64,000 nt of DNA from Flavobacterium sp. UBA6135 (GCF_002428305.1 NZ_DIVJ01000040.1:229-64228), one strand, 5' to 3'. Positions 1 to 9,389 are shown, counted from the first letter of the stretch. Notes: a model not told the origin generated them from the sequence alone. Made by a program: numbers and translations.

Positions 1-219
1 CATACTGACAACAGAGGAAGCGACAACTACAACATGAGTTTGTCGGAAAGAAGAGCTCAAGCAACTGCTCAATACATCATCTCTAAAGGTATTGCTAAAG
101 ACAGAATCTCCGCAAAAGGTTTAGGCGAATCTGAACCAAAGGTAGATTGTGGTGAGAATTGTACTGAAGAACAACACGCTGAAAACAGAAGAAGTGAATT
201 CTTGATTGTAAAGAAATAA
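1..219 (+). CDS. OmpA-family protein, C-terminal fragment (5' end outside window)
   Basis: The reading frame is open from the first base, so the gene starts upstream; the ATG at 34 is internal. The fragment begins HTDNRGSDNYN and continues LSERRAQA, which is the OmpA/MotB-type peptidoglycan-binding signature (Asp and Arg bind diaminopimelate in this family). The pair of cysteines followed by NRRSEF near the end is typical of Bacteroidota OmpA proteins that carry TPR/PD40 repeats further N-terminal. Role by family: anchoring the outer membrane to peptidoglycan. A rho-independent terminator follows 26 bases after the stop. What lies N-terminal to this domain cannot be seen. Confidence 0.9.
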   Translation, partial: HTDNRGSDNYNMSLSERRAQATAQYIISKGIAKDRISAKGLGESEPKVDCGENCTEEQHAENRRSEFLIVKK

Positions 220-245
220 GTTTACACCAATTTAAATAATATTTT

Positions 246-281
246 AAAACCCGGACTTTCGAAGGAGAGTTCGGGTTTTTT
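246..281 (+). terminator. Terminator after the OmpA gene
   Basis: AAACCCGGACT pairs with AGTTCGGGTTT across a short purine-rich loop (one mismatch) and is followed by a T-run. Confidence 0.85.
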
Positions 282-528
282 CTATGTAAAAAGGGTTGGT
301 TTATAATATATTTTTCATGAAAAAAAAAGTATATAAAGCATTACAGAAGTATAATTTATTCCGCATAAACGCTTGTTCTTCTGTTTAGTAGTTTGAAATC
401 TTTGAGGTTATATTGTAATTAAAATTAATTTGTAGAACAAAAGAGGAAATATAAGAGTATGAAATTTCATTATAATCAAAATCCTTAAACATATAATATA
501 AATCAGATTAAAATTATTTTATAAGCAT
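282..528. other. AT-rich intergenic stretch, nothing recognised
   Basis: About 250 very AT-rich bases between two terminators of converging genes. I see no ORF, tRNA or clear repeat here. Confidence 0.5.
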
Positions 529-556
529 AAAAAAAGAGGCAATTAGCCTCTTCTTT
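529..556 (-). terminator. Terminator of the lipoprotein operon
   Basis: On the minus strand, GAAGAGGC pairs with GCCTCTTT around a TAATT loop, followed by a T-tract. It sits 17 bases past the stop of the last gene of the TonB receptor cluster. A-runs on the other side may make it work in both directions. Confidence 0.85.
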
Positions 557-573
557 GTAAATTTAAACTTAGG

Positions 574-1020
574 TTATTCGTCTTTCTTTAATTTGAGGAA
601 AACCAATTCATTGGTGTCTTTATCAGTATAACTAATTTGAATTTCTGTATAAGTTAAAGTAACTATTGTTAAGTCAATAGTAGCATTTTGATTTTCTTCA
701 TTAAAATAACTTAAAATTATCAAATTGCTATTAACTTCATAAGTGCCTATTTGTTGTAAATTTTGACAAACTGCGTCGACCAATTGATATTCGTTCTTTT
801 CATAAGAACCATTACTATTGAACAAATAATTGTTTTTTTCACAACCCTCACCATTAATATAGTTTTGATATACCAAAACATTCTGAGCGTTAATAGAACC
901 TATTTGATTTAATACCCATTTACCCGATATATAATCTGGAGTAGTATAGGTAATTCCATCATCTGATTCACAGGAAAGTAGAGTAGAGATGGTAAAAAGT
1001 ATTAAAAATATTTTTTTCAT
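574..1020 (-). CDS. Small lipocalin-like lipoprotein
   Basis: 148 residues. A type II signal peptide (MKKIFLILFTISTLLSC) puts a lipidated Cys at 17, followed by ESDD, as in Bacteroidota exported lipoproteins. The body has the GKWVL... and ...GTYEVNSNLIIL patterns of lipocalin-like small lipoproteins, a beta-rich fold, but no diagnostic ligand residues are visible. It is the last gene of the cluster with the DUF5689 protein and TonB receptor, 10 bases downstream, and is followed by a terminator, so it is probably co-transcribed. Substrate unknown; the family call rests on pattern resemblance only. Confidence 0.6.
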   Translation of the reverse strand: MKKIFLILFTISTLLSCESDDGITYTTPDYISGKWVLNQIGSINAQNVLVYQNYINGEGCEKNNYLFNSNGSYEKNEYQLVDAVCQNLQQIGTYEVNSNLIILSYFNEENQNATIDLTIVTLTYTEIQISYTDKDTNELVFLKLKKDE

Positions 1021-1030
1021 ATAAATTAGA

Positions 1031-2389
1031 TTATTGCCCTAAAAATTCTACGTTATCTACTTGATATGTTGTTGTTATCCCTGTACTTGAACCCTGATAG
1101 CGGAAAGAAATATAAACATTGTTACTGTTAATAGCGGATAAATTAATCAGCATAGGATAGAAATTTGTTGCATATGAATTATCTGTAATTGAGGCGATTG
1201 TAGTTGGTAATTCTGTCCAAGTAGCAGCATTTATTGCACCGGCAGTGCCTCCTCCATTATAATCTGTAGAATACCAAACGGTTAAACCAACTCCGTTATA
1301 AAAACCAACTTTAACACCAAACCTAAGGAAAGAACTAGTAAATTGACTCAAGTCAATTGCGGGTGTTATTAATCTACTGTCAACATTATTTTCGTTAATA
1401 CCAAATGCCGACATTTGGGCATATTTATTATTACTGAACAGTCTAGCTTCCCATCTTTCTGTTCCATTCATTGAAACATTTGACCATCCAGGTAAAGTAA
1501 CCCAAATATTATTACCCGTGCTTGGCAAACTTTCAAAATTTTCAGAAAAAAATGGTGGTGCTAATCTTGGCTGATTTAATTTTATATCACTCTCATAACG
1601 AGAAACGAATTGATAATCATTGTTGAATCTTGTTAAGATACCTCTAATTTTTCCACTTCCTGTCTGAACAGGTTTGCCTGCATAAGCTGCGAAGCTACTA
1701 GTTCTAAAAATCACGGTTTGTCCTGATTGGTCAACCAACAAATGGTTTGTAGCTCCACCCACAGTGTTTGATGCACCTTCAACGTAATATGTCTTATTTA
1801 GGGCAGCTTCCACAAATTGAACATTCTCCAGTTCAATTAACTTATTAATATTACTATCATTTAATAGATTAGAAATTGACAATGTTTGAACTAATTCGTC
1901 TTCATTAACCACCGTACAAGATTTAAAGAGTGAATTTTGAATTTGTGTTCTAGTTAATCGACCCACAGAAGGTTGACCAGAAGAATTAACAAATACGCCA
2001 CCTATTCTCATTCCTCCAAAAGACATATCAGTGTAAAGATTTTTCATTTTTATAAAAACTTTTCTTCCTGGTTCAAAAGAAGCAAAAGCACTCTCTATGT
2101 CTACAGGAACACTGAAAGCTTTACTTCCATCAAGAGTTTGCATTGATATCGATTTAAAGAAATTACCTTGTCTATCACTTGAAACTACATAAGCTTCAAT
2201 AATATCATCTTCATTATATTGTAAAATTGTTGTAGTCGCAGGTATCTCTGAAACTTCTTTGGTTTTTGCTAAAGAAGGATCAACACATCCAAAAGCAGGG
2301 GTTTGATAGTCATCATCATTCACACAGCTTGAAAATATTCCTGCTGAAATTGCTAGTAATAGCATTGATTTATAAATTGTTGTCTTCAT
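1031..2389 (-). CDS. DUF5689 lipoprotein with choice-of-anchor J domain
   Basis: 452 residues. Signal peptide with lipobox (GIFSSC, Cys 22) followed by VNDDD. Residues ~45-270 match the DUF5689 pattern (IIEAYVVSSDRQGNFFKSI..., an OB-like beta domain). Residues ~280-450 match a choice-of-anchor J / jelly-roll domain (FFSENFESLP ... GWSNVS ... SRLITPAIDLS), which in relatives binds polymers at the cell surface. It lies 21 bases downstream of a TonB-dependent receptor in the same orientation, as is common for DUF5689 proteins, and is likely its surface partner. The ligand cannot be read from sequence; the divergent nuclease-family gene makes nucleic acid or another phosphodiester plausible (inference). 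Confidence 0.8.
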   Translation of the reverse strand: MKTTIYKSMLLLAISAGIFSSCVNDDDYQTPAFGCVDPSLAKTKEVSEIPATTTILQYNEDDIIEAYVVSSDRQGNFFKSISMQTLDGSKAFSVPVDIESAFASFEPGRKVFIKMKNLYTDMSFGGMRIGGVFVNSSGQPSVGRLTRTQIQNSLFKSCTVVNEDELVQTLSISNLLNDSNINKLIELENVQFVEAALNKTYYVEGASNTVGGATNHLLVDQSGQTVIFRTSSFAAYAGKPVQTGSGKIRGILTRFNNDYQFVSRYESDIKLNQPRLAPPFFSENFESLPSTGNNIWVTLPGWSNVSMNGTERWEARLFSNNKYAQMSAFGINENNVDSRLITPAIDLSQFTSSFLRFGVKVGFYNGVGLTVWYSTDYNGGGTAGAINAATWTELPTTIASITDNSYATNFYPMLINLSAINSNNVYISFRYQGSSTGITTTYQVDNVEFLGQ

Positions 2390-2410
2390 AGTATATGTTT
2401 TTTTTTAAAA

Positions 2411-5281
2411 TTAGAAATTGAAATAGAAGTTTAAAAAATAGGTTCTTCCAAAACCATAAAAATAACGAGGTGCAAATGCTGGTGTTCCGCTTGAAACATC
2501 TTGATTTAGTTCTCTATAGTTAGCGTTTCTTGATTGTTCAAAACCGCCAGTTTTGTAAGTAACATCAAAAATGTTGTTTATTGAAGCGAAGAAACCAACT
2601 GTGTTTCTACTTTTATTGCTCACTCTCCATGATTTTCCACCCACTAGGTTAACTAATGTAAAGCTATCGAATTTTTCTTGTTTTAGCAATTCTCTCGCTC
2701 TTTCTTCTGTTGCTTCAGGAAAATTAGAACCATTAACACTTGCAGGATCTCTAAAGAAACTATTTGTTCTTAAAAGAGGAGAGATATCAAGATAAGTATC
2801 TGCTAAGTAGTTAACATTTGCTCCTATCCACCAAAATTTAGGATCTCTGTATTCTAATCCAAACGAATAGGCCTGTTGAGGCATTCCAGGCTGTCTGTAA
2901 TCCTTCATTTTAGCGGTGCCAACATTAACAAGTGTTGGTCTATTAACCGCTGCATTATTGTCGTTGTTTAATGTTACATCTGGATTATTTGAATATGTGT
3001 ATTGACCATAAGCAGCAGCTGCAGTAGCTTTGATTGTAGAGGTAATTTGATACTCTATACCTAATTCTGCTCCAATATTTAATTTATCTAAACCAGTAAC
3101 AATTTCAGCCACAAACGCATCTCCTCCATCGCTATCTAAATCTTCAAAAGCTCCTTCTGCAAAAAAGAAAGATGTTTCTGTTGCATTTTGAATTTTTGAA
3201 TAATAACCTGTTAATCGAGCTTTTAATCTTGGGGCTCTAATTATGTAACTTGCATCTGCTGAAGACACTGTTTCACTGTCAAGTCCATCAATAGTTATGT
3301 TATTCAAACGAGCATTAGGAAACGCATTTCTGAGTGAGGGAGCTTTAGTCATGTAAAGAGCATTAAAATTCAATAAATGTCTCCCTGTAATTTTATAGGT
3401 TAAACCTCCTTTAAATCCAAAATTATCAAAAATTAATTTTTCTCCCTTTCCAAATGAGTTAGTAGGATAAATCCCGTTTCTAAATAAACCTTCTCTTTGA
3501 TAACTGGCTCTGGAATAAGATTGAGCTATATAAAAATCAATTTTACTATAGGTAAATTTAAATTGAGTGAATGCATCAATATTATTTGCAAACAAATTGT
3601 AGTTATATCCAAATCGATCACCAACCCTTACAATTCTGTCAGGATTGTTTAAATCTGTTTGTTGAGCAGATCCTGATTGAAAGTTATCTATATCACTATA
3701 AAATGAACCACCCAATAAATCCGTTAAATTTTGAAAGTTTTCAGATTTTAATCTTCTGAATGTTAACCCAGAATTCATGACAATATTATCTGCTAATTGA
3801 GTGTTTAATAACGAGTTTGCCGTGAACAATTTATCGTCAATTCTATCTTCATACAGTACATATTTACTTTGAATTGGATTTCTTATTTCATTTCCGTTTG
3901 CATCAATTCCAACTAATTCTGTATTAGATCTATACATTTCATCCCAATCAATTTGTTGTGTCGTCAAAAAAGGAGCATTTGACGCACCAATTAAATCCGG
4001 AGTAGGAAGTCCTCCAAGACCTCCTGGTAAAAAAGCCGAATTAGGCACATTACCAATGTTTGAATCATAAAGAGAGGTAAAGTAACTTGGTAAATTTCTG
4101 TAATACGTTGGATCAGGATTTCTGGCATTTTGAAAATCAATTCTTGAATTTGAAATTTTACCAAACTGATACGAAACATTTGTGTTTAAGTTTGTTTTAG
4201 GGCTCATTTTCCAATAATGGCTTAACATTAAGATTGGCTCTTCAACATCTCTGTCTCTTGAATTTCTTTTTTTACCATCTTGCCATCCCCAAAAAGAGTT
4301 GTATTTTATTCCTGCAATATTTGTAATCTCATCAGTATTGGAAGAATTTCTACCTCTGCTATTTTGAGCATAAATAGAGGTTAGATTTAGACTATGGTTA
4401 CTGTTAATTCTTTTTTCAATACTTGCAAACATTGAATTTGCAGCATAATCTGTCCCTTCAAAATAACCTTCCTCTGCCCACCTTCTTCCTGCTGATATTA
4501 CATATGCCCAACCATTTTTATCCATTCCAGAAACATGAGTACCCATCATCCTCCAACTGTAATTGGTATTAGTCCCTGAAAATGAAACTCTAGAGCCTTT
4601 TCTATAAATCGATGCTCTTGTATTAATTTCTTGTGTTCCTAATGCACCCCCAAAAGAATAATCAGAAGGAGCAGATCCCATAGTAAACTCTTGATTTCTA
4701 GTTGCATCGTTCAAGCCTCCCCAGTTGCCCCATTGTGGTCTACCGTCAAGAATTTTGTTCATCACTATTCCATTAATCATAGTGATACCATATTCATTAT
4801 CTAAACCTCTAACCCTAAACCGCGCTTGTCCCCAGTTAAAAGCTGCTGATTGTTGAAAAGGATCTCTTGAGGCTTGGAGTAAACCTGCGGTATTGTCTGA
4901 TCCAGTTCCATCATCGCCCAAGTCATTCTCTGTAATTGTAATCAAACTCAATTGTTGTTCAATTGTAACATCTTCTTCGAGAACAATTATGCCTAAATCT
5001 AATACTTGATTGGATGTTAACTCAATAGGCAATAACTGTTGATTATAGCTGTCACTTTTAAATTGAATTAATTGACTACCTTCAGGAACACCTTCTAAGA
5101 TAAAAGTACCTTCAGCATTAGTTAATTTCATTAACGTAGTGTTTTGAATAGTGACAATCACACTTTGTAATGGCTTTTGTGTTTTAGAATCAATCACAAC
5201 ACCCCTGACGCTTCCCGGGTTTTGTGACATTACTATTGACACTTGCATCACAAGTAAAATACTAAAAATAAGTTTTTTCAT
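2411..5281 (-). CDS. TonB-dependent receptor with carboxypeptidase-like N-domain
   Basis: 956 residues. Signal peptide ends at ~20 (..VMSQ). Residues ~23-100 form a carboxypeptidase-regulatory-like beta domain (GSVRGVVIDSKTQKPLQSV...), typical of Bacteroidota receptors. The plug follows (RFRVRGLDNEYGITMINGI, ~150-215), then a 22-strand-type barrel ending in aromatic residues (FYFNF). It imports a large substrate across the outer membrane using TonB energy. Downstream are a DUF5689 lipoprotein and a lipocalin-like lipoprotein; the divergent neighbour is a secreted EEP-family enzyme. No SusD partner is present, so this is not a standard polysaccharide locus. Substrate unproven. Confidence 0.92.
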   Translation of the reverse strand: MKKLIFSILLVMQVSIVMSQNPGSVRGVVIDSKTQKPLQSVIVTIQNTTLMKLTNAEGTFILEGVPEGSQLIQFKSDSYNQQLLPIELTSNQVLDLGIIVLEEDVTIEQQLSLITITENDLGDDGTGSDNTAGLLQASRDPFQQSAAFNWGQARFRVRGLDNEYGITMINGIVMNKILDGRPQWGNWGGLNDATRNQEFTMGSAPSDYSFGGALGTQEINTRASIYRKGSRVSFSGTNTNYSWRMMGTHVSGMDKNGWAYVISAGRRWAEEGYFEGTDYAANSMFASIEKRINSNHSLNLTSIYAQNSRGRNSSNTDEITNIAGIKYNSFWGWQDGKKRNSRDRDVEEPILMLSHYWKMSPKTNLNTNVSYQFGKISNSRIDFQNARNPDPTYYRNLPSYFTSLYDSNIGNVPNSAFLPGGLGGLPTPDLIGASNAPFLTTQQIDWDEMYRSNTELVGIDANGNEIRNPIQSKYVLYEDRIDDKLFTANSLLNTQLADNIVMNSGLTFRRLKSENFQNLTDLLGGSFYSDIDNFQSGSAQQTDLNNPDRIVRVGDRFGYNYNLFANNIDAFTQFKFTYSKIDFYIAQSYSRASYQREGLFRNGIYPTNSFGKGEKLIFDNFGFKGGLTYKITGRHLLNFNALYMTKAPSLRNAFPNARLNNITIDGLDSETVSSADASYIIRAPRLKARLTGYYSKIQNATETSFFFAEGAFEDLDSDGGDAFVAEIVTGLDKLNIGAELGIEYQITSTIKATAAAAYGQYTYSNNPDVTLNNDNNAAVNRPTLVNVGTAKMKDYRQPGMPQQAYSFGLEYRDPKFWWIGANVNYLADTYLDISPLLRTNSFFRDPASVNGSNFPEATEERARELLKQEKFDSFTLVNLVGGKSWRVSNKSRNTVGFFASINNIFDVTYKTGGFEQSRNANYRELNQDVSSGTPAFAPRYFYGFGRTYFLNFYFNF

Positions 5282-5337
5282 AAATAAATATAAAGTTAAT
5301 TTTACTCTTGTTAAGTTAATTATTTCTTAACAGCCTG

Positions 5338-5345
5338 CAAATGTA
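5338..5345 (-). promoter_or_regulatory. -7 element for the TonB receptor operon
   Basis: TACATTTG on the minus strand matches the Bacteroidota -7 consensus TAnnTTTG, 57 bases before the receptor start. No clear -33 element is seen. Confidence 0.55.
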
Positions 5346-5365
5346 CATTATTTAATAATATTATT

Positions 5366-5373
5366 TACTTTTG
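5366..5373 (+). promoter_or_regulatory. -7 element for the EEP-family gene
   Basis: TACTTTTG fits TAnnTTTG and lies 45 bases before the ATG at 5419. With the receptor promoter it forms a back-to-back pair only ~20 bases apart, so the two units could share regulation. Confidence 0.5.
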
Positions 5374-5418
5374 GTGCGGAGTTTGTATTGAACTTTACCT
5401 AAATTTAAAATACATTTT

Positions 5419-6459
5419 ATGAAAATTAAATATTCATTATTGCTTTTTGTTGCTTTTTATTCAAATTTCGTTGTTTTTGGACAAGATAAAAAATTCAAAA
5501 TGCACACCATTGCATTTTACAATGTTGAAAATCTTTTTGACATAAAAGATGATGAAGGTGTTAATGATTCAGAATACACACCTGCTCAAGGTTGGACAGC
5601 TGAAAAATACCAACAAAAATTAATTAATTTAGAACGCGTAATATCTGACATTGGAACAAACGAACAACACTCCAATTCTCCTGTAGTTCTTGGTGTTTGT
5701 GAAGTTGAAAATAGAGGTGTCCTTGAAGACCTTGTTAAAAGACCAAAATTAGCTGCTAAAGATTATGGTATTATTCATTATGATTCTCCCGATGGTCGTG
5801 GAATTGATGTTGGTTTTTTATATCAAAAGAAGCATTTCACTCCAACATCCTCTTTAAACGTCCCACTTATTATTTATAACATTGATGGCAGTGGTAGAAG
5901 AGTTTATACTCGTGACCAATTACTTGTTACAGGATATTTAGATGGAGAAGAGATGCATTTCATTGTAAATCACTGGCCTTCTCGTTCGGGTGGTGAAAAA
6001 AGAAGCAGTCCTTATCGTGAAGCAGCAGGAGCTTTAAATAGAAAAATCATCGATTCATTGCAAAAAATAAATCCTGATGCTAAAATTATTACGATGGGTG
6101 ATTTGAATGATGGTCCTTATAATAAGAGTGTGAAAAAAGAAATTGGTGCTGTTGCCAAAAAAGAACAATTAAAACCGGGCGGAGTATATAACCCGATGGA
6201 AGAAATGTCTAAAAAAGGGATTGGGTCACTAGCCTACAGAGATTCTTGGGACTTGTTTGATCAAATGTTGCTTACCGAACCTTTTTTACGTGACGATTAT
6301 TCTTCATTTCGTTTTTGGAAAGCAGGCGTTTTTAACAAACCTTATTTAATTCAAACCACCGGACAATACAAAGGTTATCCACTCAGAAATTCGCCAAGTG
6401 AACCTGGATTTAGTGATCACTTTGCCGTTTATCTTTATCTTATAAAAGAAGTAAAATAA
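5419..6459 (+). CDS. Secreted endonuclease/exonuclease/phosphatase family enzyme
   Basis: 346 residues with a signal peptide ending at ~21 (..VVFGQ). The DNase I-like fold motifs are all present: FYNVENLFD (~33), CEVEN (metal-binding Glu, ~95), DGRGIDVGFLYQ, the catalytic VNHWPSRSGG (His ~189), MGDLND (Asp/Asn, ~227) and the terminal FSDHFAVYLYL. It hydrolyses phosphodiester bonds in the periplasm or outside the cell; DNA, RNA and phospholipid headgroups are all known substrates of the family. It is divergent from a TonB receptor/DUF5689 operon, which suggests a scavenging locus. Ends at a strong terminator. Confidence 0.88.
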   Translation: MKIKYSLLLFVAFYSNFVVFGQDKKFKMHTIAFYNVENLFDIKDDEGVNDSEYTPAQGWTAEKYQQKLINLERVISDIGTNEQHSNSPVVLGVCEVENRGVLEDLVKRPKLAAKDYGIIHYDSPDGRGIDVGFLYQKKHFTPTSSLNVPLIIYNIDGSGRRVYTRDQLLVTGYLDGEEMHFIVNHWPSRSGGEKRSSPYREAAGALNRKIIDSLQKINPDAKIITMGDLNDGPYNKSVKKEIGAVAKKEQLKPGGVYNPMEEMSKKGIGSLAYRDSWDLFDQMLLTEPFLRDDYSSFRFWKAGVFNKPYLIQTTGQYKGYPLRNSPSEPGFSDHFAVYLYLIKEVK

Positions 6460-6462
6460 TTC

Positions 6463-6489
6463 AAAAGCCGATTCAGTTCGGCTTTTTTT
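6463..6489 (+). terminator. Terminator after the EEP-family gene
   Basis: AAGCCGA pairs with TCGGCTT around a short loop and is followed by seven T. Confidence 0.9.
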
Positions 6490-6521
6490 ATTTCGTAAAT
6501 TTACAGTTCAAAATTAAAAAT

Positions 6522-7058
6522 ATGCCAATTCAAAAACCCTTCAATCTCAACCAATGGATTGATGAAAACCGTCAGCTGCTCAAACCTCCTGTTGGAAACA
6601 AAAATATATATGTGGATTCCGGCGATTATATCGTTATGATTGTTGCCGGCCCAAACGCCCGAAAAGACTATCATTACAACGAAACCGAAGAATTGTTTTA
6701 CCAACTCGAAGGAAACATCACCGTTTATGTTCAAGATAACGGAGAGAAAATAGCAATGCAACTAGGTCCGGGCGACATGTTTTTATTACCCGCCAAAACC
6801 CCTCATTCACCCGTGCGAGAAGAAAACTCCATCGGATTAGTGGTCGAAAGAAAACGTGCCGGACAGGACATTCCGGACGGATTACTCTGGTTTTGCGACC
6901 ATTGCAATCATAAATTATACGAAGTTTATTTTGAATTAAAAGACATCGAAAAAGATTTCTTAGGTCATTTTCAACATTTCTACAATTCTAAAGAACTTAG
7001 AACCTGTAAAAATTGCGGTACCGTTATGGAAACCGATCCGAGATTCGTCGCCAAGTAA
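6522..7058 (+). CDS. nbaC: 3-hydroxyanthranilate 3,4-dioxygenase
   Basis: 178 residues. Opens the ring of 3-hydroxyanthranilate to 2-amino-3-carboxymuconate semialdehyde in the kynurenine route of tryptophan breakdown. Cupin fold with the Fe(II) ligands His51, Glu57 and His95 and the substrate-binding residues Arg47, Arg99 and Glu110, all at the positions known from the Cupriavidus enzyme. The C-terminal rubredoxin-like metal site of the bacterial form is intact (Cys125, Cys128, Cys162, Cys165). Cytoplasmic. The next gene is an aldehyde dehydrogenase, but the gap is about 280 bases and that enzyme looks like the lysine-type ALDH7, so one pathway should not be assumed. No other kynurenine gene is in the window. 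Confidence 0.95.
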   Translation: MPIQKPFNLNQWIDENRQLLKPPVGNKNIYVDSGDYIVMIVAGPNARKDYHYNETEELFYQLEGNITVYVQDNGEKIAMQLGPGDMFLLPAKTPHSPVREENSIGLVVERKRAGQDIPDGLLWFCDHCNHKLYEVYFELKDIEKDFLGHFQHFYNSKELRTCKNCGTVMETDPRFVAK

Positions 7059-7086
7059 ACCTGAAACCTGAAACCTGAAACTTGAA
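7059..7086 (+). repeat. Tandem 7-bp repeat (four units)
   Basis: Directly after the nbaC stop, three copies of ACCTGAA and one ACTTGAA follow head to tail, with a partial fifth. One of several period-7 tracts in this window. Confidence 0.9.
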
Positions 7087-7335
7087 ACTAAAATTTCGGC
7101 AGACATTTCCCGCTGTCCGTTACAAGTTTTTAAAGAAAAATTAAGTTTTACAAGCCACCCAAAGAGCTTCCTTTGGTCGCTTTTGTTTGGCAGTAAAACT
7201 AAAAATTTTTCTCAAAAAAGCTTTCCACTACCATCGGGGCTACAATTCACTGCTTCACAACAAAATCAGTTTTCCAAAAGAAAAAAAATCGGTATCTTCG
7301 CAAAAAATATCACAATACATACTAAAAAAGTTATA

Positions 7336-8889
7336 ATGTCAACAATCGCACAACAATTCGGCATGACCGAAGCCCTTGAAATATTAGGTATACAACCCAT
7401 CAACGAAGGAACTTCCACCGGAAGCACTAATTTTTCAAACGGAGAACTCATTGAAAGTTATTCACCCGTAGACGGTCAATTAATAGGAAAAGTAAAAACA
7501 ACCACGGCAGCTGATTACGAAAAAGTAATGCAAGCCGCAACCACTGCTTTCAAAACATTCCGAGCTATGCCAGCTCCGCAAAGAGGAGAAATTGTGCGTC
7601 AATTCGGGAATAAATTAAGAGAATTAAAAGAACCGCTTGGAAAATTGGTTTCCTACGAAATGGGAAAATCACTCCAAGAAGGCTACGGAGAAGTTCAGGA
7701 AATGATTGATATCTGCGATTTTGCTGTTGGTTTATCACGTCAATTAAATGGGCAAACTATTCCATCCGAGCGACCAGGACACGTGATGCGTGAACAATGG
7801 CACTCGATTGGCGTTGTTGGAATCATTTCTGCGTTTAACTTTCCGGTTGCCGTTTGGGCATGGAATACTGCTTTGGCATGGATTTGTGGCGATGTTTGTG
7901 TTTGGAAAGCTTCAGAAAAAGCACCGTTATGCTCCATCGCTTGTCAAAATATAATTGCAGGAGTTTTAAAAGATAATAATTTGCCGGAAGGTATTTCATG
8001 CATCATTAACGGCGATTACAAAGTTGGCGAAATGATGACAACTGATGTTAGAATTCCTTTAATCTCAGCAACAGGTTCAACCCGAATGGGAAGAATCGTT
8101 GGTACAACCGTTGCACAACGTTTTGGAAAATCATTATTAGAATTAGGCGGAAACAATGCTATTATTATTACACCAACCGCAGATTTAAAAGTAGTGGTTC
8201 CTGGTGCTGTATTCGGTGCTGTAGGAACTGCAGGACAGCGTTGTACTTCAACCAGACGTTTAATTATTCACGAATCGGTTTATGATAAAGTGAGAGATGC
8301 CATTGTTGGAGCATACAAACAATTAACCATCGGAAATCCATTAGATCAAAAAAATCATATCGGGCCATTAATCGACAAAGATGCCGTAAACACTTATCTA
8401 GCGGCTATTGAAAAAGCAAAAGCTGAAGGTGGAAAAGTATTAGTTGACGGCGGCGTTTTATCCGGCGAAGGATATGAATCCGGATGTTATGTAAAACCAG
8501 CCATTATTGAAGCCGAAAACCATTTTGAAATTGTGCAACACGAAACTTTTGCTACGGTTTTATATTTAATGAAATATACCGGTGAAGTGGAAAATGCCAT
8601 TGAAATTCAAAACGGTGTAGCACAAGGGCTATCTTCTGCCATCATGACCAACGATTTAAAAGAAGCAGAAAGATTCTTATCCTTTGCCGGATCAGATTGC
8701 GGAATTGCCAACGTAAATATCGGAACTTCCGGTGCAGAAATTGGCGGTGCTTTTGGAGGAGAAAAAGAAACCGGTGGTGGTCGAGAATCAGGTTCTGATG
8801 CTTGGAAAGTATATATGAGAAGACAAACCAACACAATAAATTATTCCGATCAGTTGCCTTTGGCTCAGGGAATTAAGTTTGACTTGTAG
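7336..8889 (+). CDS. Aldehyde dehydrogenase, ALDH7 (aminoadipate-semialdehyde) type
   Basis: 517 residues from the ATG at 7336. An upstream in-frame start at 7183 would add 51 residues of low-quality sequence absent from the family, so it was not used. Oxyanion Asn168 (SAFNFP), catalytic Glu269 (LELGGNN) and nucleophile Cys303 in TAGQRCTSTRR are present. The motifs REQWHSIGVVGIISAFNFP and GQRCTSTRR are those of ALDH7, which oxidises alpha-aminoadipate semialdehyde with NAD in lysine catabolism. Because it follows nbaC, an aminomuconate-semialdehyde role is an alternative, but the sequence favours ALDH7. Followed by a terminator. Confidence 0.88.
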   Translation: MSTIAQQFGMTEALEILGIQPINEGTSTGSTNFSNGELIESYSPVDGQLIGKVKTTTAADYEKVMQAATTAFKTFRAMPAPQRGEIVRQFGNKLRELKEPLGKLVSYEMGKSLQEGYGEVQEMIDICDFAVGLSRQLNGQTIPSERPGHVMREQWHSIGVVGIISAFNFPVAVWAWNTALAWICGDVCVWKASEKAPLCSIACQNIIAGVLKDNNLPEGISCIINGDYKVGEMMTTDVRIPLISATGSTRMGRIVGTTVAQRFGKSLLELGGNNAIIITPTADLKVVVPGAVFGAVGTAGQRCTSTRRLIIHESVYDKVRDAIVGAYKQLTIGNPLDQKNHIGPLIDKDAVNTYLAAIEKAKAEGGKVLVDGGVLSGEGYESGCYVKPAIIEAENHFEIVQHETFATVLYLMKYTGEVENAIEIQNGVAQGLSSAIMTNDLKEAERFLSFAGSDCGIANVNIGTSGAEIGGAFGGEKETGGGRESGSDAWKVYMRRQTNTINYSDQLPLAQGIKFDL

Positions 8890-8924
8890 TTTAAGAGAAT
8901 AGAATAAAGAAAATAGAGAAAAGA

Positions 8925-8961
8925 TAAACCTTGTGAATTTTATTATTTGCAGGGTTTTTTT
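8925..8961 (+). terminator. Terminator after the aldehyde dehydrogenase
   Basis: AAACCTTG pairs with CAGGGTTT (one G-T pair) across a 17-base AT loop and runs into a T-tract. Confidence 0.65.
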
Positions 8962-9014
8962 ACGCAACACTTTTACCTTTTTTGCATCTAATAAAAAACC
9001 AAAAAAATAAACAT

Positions 9015-9389
9015 ATGAAAAAGATTTTTTTACTATTGGCTTGCACGCCATTTTTACTTGCAACCACTTGCGATGACGATGATCAAATCTTCTGTACGCA
9101 AGAAGCAAAAGCAGGTTTAAACATTACGGTTAAAGATGCTTTTACGAATGAAGTTTTGTCAACAGGAGTAGAAGTTATTGCTCAAGATGGAACCTATGCA
9201 GAAACACTTGAGCAATTTCCAAATAATGATATTGCTGTTTTTATTGGAGCTTGGGAAAGAGTGGGAACCTATACGGTAACCGTTTCCAAAGAAGGGTATC
9301 AAACGTATACCTCAGAACTCATTGTGGTTACGGCAGATGTTTGCCATGTTATTCCTCAATTGATAACGGTGAATTTACAACCTAATTAA
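9015..9389 (+). CDS. Small lipoprotein with carboxypeptidase-regulatory-like domain
   Basis: 124 residues from the ATG at 9015; an in-frame ATG at 8982 would put 11 polar residues before the signal peptide and is rejected. The signal peptide MKKIFLLLACTPFLLATTC gives a lipidated Cys followed by DDDD. The remainder (AGLNITVKDAFTNEVLSTGVEV ... GTYTVTVSKEGYQTY) is a single Ig-like carboxypeptidase-regulatory-like repeat with a Cys near the end. Such proteins sit in the outer membrane; no enzymatic residues are seen. Stands alone between two terminators. Confidence 0.75.
   Translation: MKKIFLLLACTPFLLATTCDDDDQIFCTQEAKAGLNITVKDAFTNEVLSTGVEVIAQDGTYAETLEQFPNNDIAVFIGAWERVGTYTVTVSKEGYQTYTSELIVVTADVCHVIPQLITVNLQPN

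Noticed and set aside
7183..7335. Upstream start of the aldehyde dehydrogenase
   Set aside because: 51 additional residues not seen in the family; ATG 7336 matches the expected N-terminus.
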